A stretch of 7,478 nucleotides of DNA, from assembly GCA_016199015.1 (NCBI GenBank), contig JACQHN010000185.1, positions 1 to 7,478 on the forward strand, written 5' to 3'. Under the pieces are notes generated by a model. That model saw only the letters and a list, made by a program, of their open reading frames with translations. It had not been told where the DNA came from and made no database searches. Below, piece by piece: positions 1 through 5,129 of the stretch. Numbering within the stretch: the stretch's first letter is position 1; each line of letters begins with the position of its first letter. Made by a program: the position numbers and the translations under genes. This DNA comes from Nitrospira defluvii (GTDB lineage: Bacteria; Nitrospirota; Nitrospiria; Nitrospirales; Nitrospiraceae).

Positions 1-405
1 CACGGTATAGGCCTCGTTGACCAGGATCTGCGTGCCGATCTTGAGTTCCTCTGCCGAAAGACGCGGATCGATATTGGCGTAATACTCCGCCCCTCCGACG
101 ACGATTCGCGCCACCCCCTCAGCCGGCACCTCCACGAGCAGGCCCACTCGATTGGCCGGCGCCGTCAACTTGGTCACCACCTCATTGAGTTTCTTAAATT
201 CGGTTTCGCGACGGGCATGGACCACCGACTGGGCCGTCACCACATGTCGCAGCTTGTACAGCAGCTTCTGACGAGGGTCGCCGTCAGGAAAGGCTGCCAG
301 GCATTCCTCAATCAGCTCGAGCGGATCGGCCGATGCCGGGCCTTCGCGCCGTGGCGGCTGCTGCCCTCCTGCCGCAGGCTGATCCGATTTTCTATGGTCA
401 CTCAT
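1..405 (-). CDS. arc: Proteasomal AAA ATPase (ARC/Mpa type), N-terminal part only
   Basis: This is the first 135 codons of a gene that runs off the left edge; no stop is reached. ARC/Mpa ATPases form hexameric rings that recognise tagged proteins through an N-terminal coiled coil, unfold them and feed them to the 20S proteasome in the cytoplasm. Residues 1-30 are polar and low-complexity (Q, P, G, R). Residues 31-83 are helical and charged, ending in KKLNEVVTKLTAPANRVG, the usual junction from coiled coil to OB domain. Residues 84-135 look like the first OB domain, with GVARIVVGGAEYYANIDPRL and then ILVNEAYTV, very close to the ARC interdomain pattern. The AAA module (Walker A/B) lies outside the window, so ATPase activity is inferred from the family. 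The ATG at 403-405 is preceded by a GGAGG site (413-417) with 7-base spacing. The next gene upstream ends 224 bases away, so this gene probably has its own promoter. Confidence 0.78.
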   Translation of the reverse strand, partial: MSDHRKSDQPAAGGQQPPRREGPASADPLELIEECLAAFPDGDPRQKLLYKLRHVVTAQSVVHARRETEFKKLNEVVTKLTAPANRVGLLVEVPAEGVARIVVGGAEYYANIDPRLSAEELKIGTQILVNEAYTV

Positions 406-410
406 GTATA

Positions 411-418
411 TTCCTCCG
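411..418 (-). promoter_or_regulatory. Ribosome binding site of the ARC-type ATPase gene
   Basis: On the minus strand GGAGGAA stands 5-7 bases before the ATG at 405. It is a near-perfect Shine-Dalgarno sequence and fixes the start of this partial gene. Confidence 0.75.
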
Positions 419-436
419 GCTGGTCCAACTCTGGTC

Positions 437-467
437 ATCCTAACACAGAGGGCAACGCCACTGTCGC
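437..467 (-). promoter_or_regulatory. Weak candidate promoter for the ARC-type ATPase gene
   Basis: Read on the minus strand, GCGACA (462-467) is separated by 19 bases from TAGGAT (437-442). Each box matches four of six sigma70 consensus bases. It lies about 32 bases before the start codon, as expected for a short leader. The spacing is long and the match modest, so this is only a candidate. Confidence 0.25.
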
Positions 468-533
468 CTTGGCCGGAGACTCAATTCCACCAGCAGCGCT
501 CTAGTTGCATATGAAGCGGATCTCGTGTCTCTG

Positions 534-607
534 AAAAATGTTCAATGTTCAATTCTCAATGCTCGATTGAATAACCATTCAACATTGAACATTGCGCATT
601 GAACATT
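534..607 (-). terminator. Palindromic AT-rich hairpin with T-run after the Deg protease gene
   Basis: The 11-base word CATTGAACATT at 597-607 is perfectly inverted at 537-547, so minus-strand RNA can form a long hairpin. Read on the minus strand, the closing arm runs directly into TTTTT (534-538), as in an intrinsic terminator. The loop contains further inverted pairs: 543-552 with 585-594, and 567-572 with 577-582 (TTGAAT, loop AACC). It lies 22 bases beyond the Deg stop codon and before the separately transcribed ATPase gene, which is where a terminator is expected. The stem is AT-rich, so its strength is uncertain. Confidence 0.5.
537..607. repeat. Cluster of four copies of an 11-base word in both orientations
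   Basis: CATTGAACATT occurs at 583-593 and 597-607. Its inverse AATGTTCAATG occurs at 537-547, and a one-mismatch inverse, AATGTTCAATT, at 544-554. The stretch is much more AT-rich than the flanking DNA and non-coding. It could be a dispersed intergenic palindromic element (REP/MITE-like) that also serves as a terminator. One window cannot show whether other copies exist in the genome. Confidence 0.6.
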
Positions 608-629
608 ATGCTGGCTGCCCCTGCCCCGA

Positions 630-1751
630 TCAGTTGACCGCCTGCAGGGTCACCGTCACCTGCAGCTTCCGGTTTCCGCGCACGTAATCAATCATGACCT
701 GATCGCCGACCTTGTGCTGCTCCATCAGGTCCATCAGATCGTCGATCGTCTCCACCGGCTTGCCGTCCACGCCGACGATTATGTCACCCAATTCGACACG
801 CCCCCCCGGGGTCTCGCGCGCCCCACGCAGACCGACCCGCTCAGCCGCACTGCTGCGTCCAATCTTCCCGATGATGACTCCATGCACGCCCCAGCGCCGC
901 GCCATGGAATCGGGCACCAACGAGATGCCCAACCCCGGCCGGATCAGCTTTCCATGTTTGATCAATTCCGGCACCGTCCGGCTGACCGTATCGGCGGGAA
1001 CCGCAAAGCCGATTCCAGCAAACGCGCCGCTCGGACTCACGATTTGGGTATTCACCCCGATCAAGCGGCCGGCACTGTCCAAGAGCGGCCCTCCCGAGTT
1101 GCCCGGATTGATCGCGGCATCGGTCTGAATGACTCCTTCGATCGTCCGGTTGCTCATCGACTTGATGGTGCGACCGAGCGCGCTGACCACGCCGGTGGTG
1201 AGGGTATGGTCGAGTCCAAACGGATTGCCGATCGCCAGCACTTTTTGCCCGACGCGCAGCGATTGAGAATTCCCGATGGTGACCGGCTGAAGTGCCGCCT
1301 CAGGGGCTTGGATCTGCAGCACCGCGATATCATGGTCGGGATCGACGCCCACCACCTTCGCCTTATATTCGACTTGATCGGCCAAGGTGACGGTGATCGC
1401 ATCGGCGCCGTAAATGACATGGAAGTTGGTGACGATGTGCCCCTGCCGGCTCCAGACAAACCCCGTCCCGGATCCCTGCGGCACCTCGAACAGATTAAAC
1501 GACCAGGGGTCCCGCTGCATCGCCCGGTTGGCGATAAACACCACCGATCGCGTCGCCCGCTCGAAGACCGCAATGGTCGCCTGTTCATCCGGACCGAGTT
1601 CGGTCGGGCCGGCTGATTGCGCCGTAAGAATTCCCTTCGTTCCATCAAATGCGGAAAGCAGCGCCGAGTACGGCCCACTCAAGAAGAGCGCCGCCAGCAG
1701 GCTGAGGCATCGTCCGCAGCCCCGCCGGACGATTGCATTACTCCAGTCCAT
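630..1751 (-). CDS. Periplasmic HtrA/Deg serine protease with one PDZ domain
   Basis: A 373-residue trypsin-fold Deg protease that would degrade or chaperone misfolded proteins in the periplasm. A basic N-terminus and hydrophobic segment (about 16-33) make a signal peptide or membrane anchor. The catalytic triad is visible: His111 (TNFHVI), Asp141 (DHDIAVL) and Ser219 (NPGNSGGPLL). NPFGLDHTLTTGVVS is also typical. A single PDZ domain fills about 270-373 (RPGLGISLV, then GDIIVGVDG), so this is a one-PDZ form, unlike two-PDZ DegP. The protease core resembles the cyanobacterial and plant Deg1 type, judged from memory of the family. A longer reading frame reaches 1820, but the ATG at 1749-1751 is preferred: it sits one base after the yjbQ stop, with weak GGGTGA pairing upstream, so translation is probably coupled. 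It is the last gene of a three-gene operon. Calling it degP, degQ or degS is not justified. Confidence 0.93.
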   Translation of the reverse strand: MDWSNAIVRRGCGRCLSLLAALFLSGPYSALLSAFDGTKGILTAQSAGPTELGPDEQATIAVFERATRSVVFIANRAMQRDPWSFNLFEVPQGSGTGFVWSRQGHIVTNFHVIYGADAITVTLADQVEYKAKVVGVDPDHDIAVLQIQAPEAALQPVTIGNSQSLRVGQKVLAIGNPFGLDHTLTTGVVSALGRTIKSMSNRTIEGVIQTDAAINPGNSGGPLLDSAGRLIGVNTQIVSPSGAFAGIGFAVPADTVSRTVPELIKHGKLIRPGLGISLVPDSMARRWGVHGVIIGKIGRSSAAERVGLRGARETPGGRVELGDIIVGVDGKPVETIDDLMDLMEQHKVGDQVMIDYVRGNRKLQVTVTLQAVN

Positions 1752-1752
1752 C

Positions 1753-2175
1753 CTATTCACCCAAGACCTGAACGACCAATTCTCGAGTCCGAGCCCGCGT
1801 ATCGAAATCCAACACAACAATCTGCTGCCAGGTCCCCAAGGTCATGAGCCCATCGTTGAAGGGAATCGTGAGCGACTGACCCTGCAGCTGACCACGCAGG
1901 TGACTGTGGCCATTGTCTTCTCCCTGGTTGCGGGTATTGTGTTGCCACCCGGGATCGGCGGGAATCAACCGCTCCCACAGTGCCTTCGTATCGGCACGGA
2001 TACCGGGCTCATCCTCGATAATCAGCACGGATGCCGTCGTGTGTTTGATAAACAGAGTGAGAATGCCCGCCCGCAGCTGAGTCTGCCCGACCGCCTCCTG
2101 GACCTGCCGGGTGATATTTTCCACCCTGCAATCGCCCTGCATGTGCACCTGAATCGGAATACTCCTGACAACCAT
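1753..2175 (-). CDS. yjbQ: YjbQ/UPF0047 family protein
   Basis: A 140-residue protein, the usual full length for this family of small cytoplasmic trimeric proteins. Conserved blocks are all present: FIKHTTASV (His45), IEDEPG (54-58), the HNTRNQGEDNGHSHLRG block (79-95, with His90 and His92), IPFNDG (104-109) and GTWQQIVVLDFD (114-125). The histidines probably bind a metal. The biological role is unsettled; E. coli YjbQ has been linked to weak thiamin phosphate synthase activity, so a precise function should not be assumed. The frame is open to 2217, but the ATG at 2173-2175 has an AGGAG site seven bases upstream and lies four bases after the stop of the HD gene, giving the standard length. 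The gene is the middle member of the operon and ends one base before the protease start. Confidence 0.92.
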   Translation of the reverse strand: MVVRSIPIQVHMQGDCRVENITRQVQEAVGQTQLRAGILTLFIKHTTASVLIIEDEPGIRADTKALWERLIPADPGWQHNTRNQGEDNGHSHLRGQLQGQSLTIPFNDGLMTLGTWQQIVVLDFDTRARTRELVVQVLGE

Positions 2176-2179
2176 ACGC

Positions 2180-3052
2180 TTACTCCTGACTGGCCTGGCG
2201 TAAGAGCATGCGCTCACGTCTCGACAACGGACGCCCCTTCGCCTGCTCTAATAGGGTATCGAAAGCACCCTCCGCCGCCAGCGCGCGCAAGGCCAGCACA
2301 ACCGGGCGACTGAGGATCCCTTCCCGTTGTAGCGCATCCAGATAGGCAAAGGCTTCCGATAGGTCTTCTCGTCGCCGCGCATAATAATCACGCCCTCGCC
2401 GCTGATTGCTATAGGCCTCAAATTGTTCGCAGGCCACCAAGATCTCGGCCAGTTGCCGGACCCAGGGCTGCGCACCCTCCAGCTTCTCCGGATAGTAGTA
2501 ATACAACATGATCCGGCCCATCCAGGGCGACCACGTGACGGCCAGATCGCGCAACATCGGTTTCACGATACGGAGTCGGGTGGCCAGCCGGCGAGCATAG
2601 CCCAAACGCATTTCCACCTGCTCACAAGCCCAGGAATCCAGGACAAGCCCCGTCGCTTCCATCGCTTCTTTATAGCTCGCCACAAACGCTTCGGTTTCCC
2701 GTCCATAACGGGTCTCGGGGTGAATGGCTCGCCATTCACGTGGCCTGGTCGGGATGCCCCGTGCGCGGGCCCAGGACCAAATCCGGCCGAAGAGTTGTCG
2801 ATCGAGCCCGGCACGGCCCAGATCGTGCAAGATACAGGCAATTTGATACTGCTTCACACGCGCCGGCTGGTGCCCCATTCGTTGAGCCACCACCGCGCAC
2901 ATCCGGGCTGTCCGCAGGGCATGGGGGCAGTCATACCCCTTGATGAGTCGCCCAGGGCGGCGCGGGTCCGGATAGTCGTAGAGATGCAACAGCTTGGAGG
3001 CCAATGCACGAGGCACCAGGAGAGGAGCGGACGTCATGCGTGTGTGCGACAT
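2180..3052 (-). CDS. HD-domain protein, probable metal-dependent phosphohydrolase
   Basis: A soluble protein of about 290 residues without signal peptide or membrane helices. HD-domain proteins hydrolyse phosphate esters such as nucleotides using metal ions held by His and Asp. Here the ligands can be placed as His44 (CPHALRTAR), His76-Asp77 (ILHDLGRAG) and His111 (IHPETRYG). The HHE...GYP signature of c-di-GMP phosphodiesterases is absent, so this is not a classical HD-GYP protein. The C-terminal half (about 160-290) is helical, with a YYYYPE stretch and many Arg/Glu residues, and has no family I recognise. Substrate unknown. The frame is open to 3580 but would then overlap the divergent gene; the first sensible ATG is 3050-3052, with 3035-3037 (285 residues) as an alternative. 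Neither has a clear Shine-Dalgarno site. It is the first gene of the operon and begins about 33 bases after the predicted transcription start. Confidence 0.82.
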   Translation of the reverse strand: MSHTRMTSAPLLVPRALASKLLHLYDYPDPRRPGRLIKGYDCPHALRTARMCAVVAQRMGHQPARVKQYQIACILHDLGRAGLDRQLFGRIWSWARARGIPTRPREWRAIHPETRYGRETEAFVASYKEAMEATGLVLDSWACEQVEMRLGYARRLATRLRIVKPMLRDLAVTWSPWMGRIMLYYYYPEKLEGAQPWVRQLAEILVACEQFEAYSNQRRGRDYYARRREDLSEAFAYLDALQREGILSRPVVLALRALAAEGAFDTLLEQAKGRPLSRRERMLLRQASQE

Positions 3053-3091
3053 GCGGTGTGGTGAACCGGCGCCGATGGATTGCCAGCGGGC

Positions 3092-3121
3092 AGAATATCG
3101 TCCGTGAAAAGAACGTGTCAA
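3092..3121 (-). promoter_or_regulatory. Strong sigma70-type promoter for the HD-yjbQ-Deg operon
   Basis: On the minus strand a perfect TTGACA (3116-3121) is followed after 18 bases by TATTCT (3092-3097), which matches four of six consensus bases. Transcription would start near 3085, giving a leader of about 33 bases (or 48 for the later ATG). It is the best promoter match I found by eye in the window. The leader lacks an obvious ribosome binding site. Confidence 0.6.
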
Positions 3122-3150
3122 GCAGCGCAGGGAGACAGGGAGAGGATTTC

Positions 3151-3180
3151 CTCGCACTGACTGTGGGGCTTTGTTATTCT
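3151..3180 (+). promoter_or_regulatory. Candidate promoter for the exported-protein operon
   Basis: CTCGCA (3151-3156) and TATTCT (3175-3180) are 18 bases apart. The -35 box matches only three of six bases, the -10 four of six. Transcription would start near 3187, about 28 bases before the ATG. It lies back-to-back with the minus-strand promoter, so the two could share regulation. The weak -35 box may imply an activator. Confidence 0.35.
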
Positions 3181-3203
3181 GAGGCTGCGCGAGACCGACA
3201 ACG

Positions 3204-3209
3204 AGGAGG
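3204..3209 (+). promoter_or_regulatory. Ribosome binding site of the exported-protein gene
   Basis: A perfect AGGAGG stands five bases before the ATG at 3215. It favours that start over the ATG two codons later (3221). Confidence 0.75.
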
Positions 3210-3214
3210 GAACC

Positions 3215-3841
3215 ATGGGAATGACGCGATCCATACAGATCCTGGTGGGAAGCGCCTGCGTCTTGCTGGCAGAGGCCTACGCACCCGTTTACGCCCTCGC
3301 TGTCGATCAACTGGCTGACCTGAGCGGCAAGGCCGCCGCGTTCGTCACCTTGCGGAGTCGGGATAATTTTTCGAGTGAATACCGATATGATGTGACGGTC
3401 CGCAATAATTCCGCGGATCTCTTTATGGCCGATTCCCTGATCCTCGTCCTGGATCACATCACCAATACCGCCGGACAGGATCGTGAGAACCTGACGGGTG
3501 AATCCTTGTTGACCAGAATGGAAATCATCGGTCTGGACGGAATGACCGAGGACGGGAAGCCTTTTTTTCGGGTCCCGCAAGGATCAGGTCCGGACCTGAC
3601 CCCGAATAGCGAGAGCCTCCCGGTCACGGTCCGCATCAGGAACCGGGACTATGTCGCCGTCTTCACCCCGTCCTTTCGTGTGATGGGGGTGAAACGCGAA
3701 CCGCCCAAGCAGAAAACCCCGGCAGCGGCAGCCGCCGCCGCCGCCGCGCCGTACAAAGCGACCACGGACAAACTCATCCAACTCTTGATCAAAAAGGGCC
3801 TGATTACCGCCGAAGAAGGGCGGGCACTCACCCAACCATGA
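3215..3841 (+). CDS. Exported protein with Ig-like domain and poly-Ala linker, function unknown
   Basis: A 208-residue protein. Residues 1-29 form a signal peptide: basic start, hydrophobic core ILVGSACVLLAEA, and a likely signal peptidase I site at ALA-V (29/30). It has no lipobox, so it should be a soluble periplasmic or secreted protein. Residues about 38-162 are rich in beta strands with alternating hydrophobics (YRYDVTVRNNSAD, LPVTVRIRNRDYVAVF), suggesting an Ig/FN3-like sandwich; this is inference from the pattern. A nine-alanine run (170-178) links to a helical tail, DKLIQLLIKKGLITAEEGRA, that resembles short SHOCT-like C-terminal modules and the N-termini of some porins. The start is supported by AGGAGG (3204-3209) five bases upstream. 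The stop TGA overlaps the ATG of the HIT gene. It is the first gene of the plus-strand operon. Confidence 0.82.
   Translation: MGMTRSIQILVGSACVLLAEAYAPVYALAVDQLADLSGKAAAFVTLRSRDNFSSEYRYDVTVRNNSADLFMADSLILVLDHITNTAGQDRENLTGESLLTRMEIIGLDGMTEDGKPFFRVPQGSGPDLTPNSESLPVTVRIRNRDYVAVFTPSFRVMGVKREPPKQKTPAAAAAAAAAPYKATTDKLIQLLIKKGLITAEEGRALTQP
3722..3748 (+). repeat. GCN triplet run coding nine alanines
   Basis: Nine alanine codons in a row, including five consecutive GCC, sit between the Ig-like part and the C-terminal helix of the exported protein. The run of identical codons could change in length by slippage without shifting the frame. Confidence 0.85.
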
Positions 3842-4287
3842 ACGCCCCTGCTTGCAAAGCCTGTCTCGGCGCCTGGCCCCGTCAGGACCACTTCATCGCC
3901 GATTGCGGCCTCACGCGTGCCTATCTCCACGAGGACCAATTCTTTCCCGGCTGGACCGTGCTGGTACTGAAACGCCATGCCACCGAACTCTTTGATCTCT
4001 CGCGCGACGAACGCAGCAGCCTGATCGAAGAAGTCTCCGCGGTAGCCGAAGCCCTCGCTGGAGAATGGCGCGCGGTAAAGATCAATTATGAATTGCTCGG
4101 CAACCAACTTCCCCACATCCATTGGCACCTGATTCCCCGCCTCGTACAAGACCCCGCGCCGCTCGAGCCGGTGTGGCGGATCACACACGAGCCGGTCAGC
4201 CTCACACCGGACAAGCTCACCTCCTTGATTGAGCGGCTACGGAAGGTCTGGCCCCGTCACATGAACCAGGCACCACACAGGTCCTAA
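3838..4287 (+). CDS. HIT-family nucleotide hydrolase or transferase
   Basis: A 149-residue cytoplasmic protein of the histidine-triad superfamily, whose members hydrolyse dinucleoside polyphosphates (such as Ap4A) or nucleotide phosphoramidates. The triad is seen in LPHIHWHLIPR, with His93, His95 and His97; the middle or last His would be the nucleophile by family analogy. N-terminal Cys6 and Cys9 (CKAC) and His47 (LKRHATEL) match the zinc-ligand positions of zinc-containing HIT proteins. The block INYELLGNQLPH, followed by DPAPLEPVW, is characteristic of a bacterial HIT clade whose substrate I do not know. The length is normal. The ATG overlaps the upstream TGA (ATGA at 3838-3841) without a good ribosome binding site, so translation is probably coupled. 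The membrane-protein gene starts 12 bases after the stop. Confidence 0.93.
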   Translation: MNAPACKACLGAWPRQDHFIADCGLTRAYLHEDQFFPGWTVLVLKRHATELFDLSRDERSSLIEEVSAVAEALAGEWRAVKINYELLGNQLPHIHWHLIPRLVQDPAPLEPVWRITHEPVSLTPDKLTSLIERLRKVWPRHMNQAPHRS

Positions 4288-4299
4288 ATCCATTTCCCC

Positions 4300-4968
4300 G
4301 TGAATTCCTCGAACTCACCGCTACCACCAGGCACGAAGACCCCTCCCACCTTCATCCGCACCCTGATGTGGTCTCTGCCTCTGCACCTGTTCGTGGCGAT
4401 CACCCTCGTCGGAGGGGCCGCGATCTATTACAGCGCCTCTGTATCCGGCCACGGGACCTGGGCGATGATCGGAGGGTGGTCTCTCACGGCACTCTCTCTC
4501 GTCATCGCCCTGATCGGCGGGACGGTGGCAGGCACACTAAGCGCAGCCCAACAGGTGGTGGCACAAGTGGAACTCACCCTCCGTGAGTGGCTCCATACCT
4601 TACCCAACATGGGAACGGCTGCCAAACCGGCAGGACGCACTATTTCGACGATCCGGCAAGAATATGAGAGCGTCTTGGATCAATGCGTCACCCAGACCAG
4701 CCGCCGCCTCCGACTCCCAGGCTGGATAGAAAAATTGATTCGCTCCGTGCTGCGAGGCGTCGTCGTGGATCGATTCATCGCCTCCTGCAGAGAACGGGGC
4801 CTCGCCCTCGTCCCTCCACAGGAGTTCCGCAATTGGCTGCTCGCGGAAGGGGTCAGCCTGGGGTTCATGCTGGTCCACGATCAACTGTCGTGGTGGAGGT
4901 ACCTCATCCTGGGCCTGTTGGCTCTGCTCGTCGTCATCGCACTCACCCTCGCGTTATTCACAACTTGA
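4300..4968 (+). CDS. Three-helix membrane protein of unknown function
   Basis: A 222-residue integral membrane protein. Hydrophobic segments lie at about 24-46 and 54-80 (with GG and small residues), and at 199-220 just before the C-terminus. The 118-residue stretch between the second and third helices (about 81-198) is polar and helical, with REWLHTL, SRRLRLPGW and FIASCRERG. It contains two cysteines (129 and 163) and probably lies on the cytoplasmic side because of its many Arg. I recognise no family. The chosen start is GTG at 4300, 12 bases after the HIT stop, with no clear ribosome binding site. ATG at 4366 (codon 23), directly before the first helix, is a real alternative and would give 200 residues. 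The tight spacing places it in the plus-strand operon. The function cannot be stated. Confidence 0.75.
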   Translation: MNSSNSPLPPGTKTPPTFIRTLMWSLPLHLFVAITLVGGAAIYYSASVSGHGTWAMIGGWSLTALSLVIALIGGTVAGTLSAAQQVVAQVELTLREWLHTLPNMGTAAKPAGRTISTIRQEYESVLDQCVTQTSRRLRLPGWIEKLIRSVLRGVVVDRFIASCRERGLALVPPQEFRNWLLAEGVSLGFMLVHDQLSWWRYLILGLLALLVVIALTLALFTT

Positions 4969-4990
4969 CGGTGAAGATCATCAAACCGCT

Positions 4991-5007
4991 CAGGCAAACG
5001 CTGCCTG
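4991..5007 (+). repeat. GC-rich inverted repeat after the membrane-protein gene
   Basis: CAGGCA (4991-4996) and TGCCTG (5002-5007) form a perfect six-base stem with the loop AACGC, 22 bases after the stop of the membrane-protein gene. No T-run follows, so it is not a standard intrinsic terminator. It may be an attenuating or RNA-stabilising hairpin, or chance. Confidence 0.4.
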
Positions 5008-5063
5008 GCCTCAGGCTGCGTCTCCATTCGAACTCACCACCACCTGTCCCGCGCGAGATCCCG

Positions 5064-5093
5064 TGGAATTTCTTCTCCGTCTGTGTGTATATA
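5064..5093 (+). promoter_or_regulatory. Weak candidate promoter before the TPR gene
   Basis: The 161-base gap 4969-5129 is the largest in the plus-strand group and holds no gene. TATATA (5088-5093) is unusual in this GC-rich DNA and has TGGAAT (5064-5069; three of six matches to the -35 consensus) 18 bases upstream. A start near 5100 would leave a leader of about 30 bases. If real, the TPR and CHASE2 genes form a separate unit. Confidence 0.28.
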
Positions 5094-5129
5094 GGTAGAT
5101 CTTTTTCACGTGGAGGTCTGTCAGCGCCT

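Noticed and set aside
217..504. 95-codon plus-strand open frame
   Set aside because: It is antisense to the ATPase start and its ribosome binding site; its product has no recognisable features.
537..607. CRISPR array reading of the repeated 11-base word
   Set aside because: The copies are too short, occur in both orientations and overlap, with no regular spacers.
714..1616. 300-codon open frame on the plus strand inside the Deg protease gene
   Set aside because: It is antisense to a gene with an intact catalytic triad, its product is rich in Arg, Asp and His without any family pattern, and no ribosome binding site stands out. It follows from GC-rich codon use.
1414..2313. 299-codon plus-strand open frame across the Deg and yjbQ genes
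   Set aside because: It covers parts of three well-supported minus-strand genes, and its product shows no domain or coherent composition.
3053..3580. Extension of the HD gene to an upstream ATG at 3580
   Set aside because: It would run antisense through the exported-protein gene and through the strong promoter; the extra residues have no recognisable homology pattern.
4971..5109. Distant inverted pair GTGAAGATC (4971-4979) and GATCTTTTTCAC (5098-5109)
   Set aside because: Pairing needs a three-base bulge and the arms are over 100 bases apart; this is expected by chance.
4683..5129. Extension of the TPR gene upstream to 4683
   Set aside because: It overlaps the membrane-protein gene in another frame, the added residues are Arg/Pro-rich, and the signal peptide begins at 5130.
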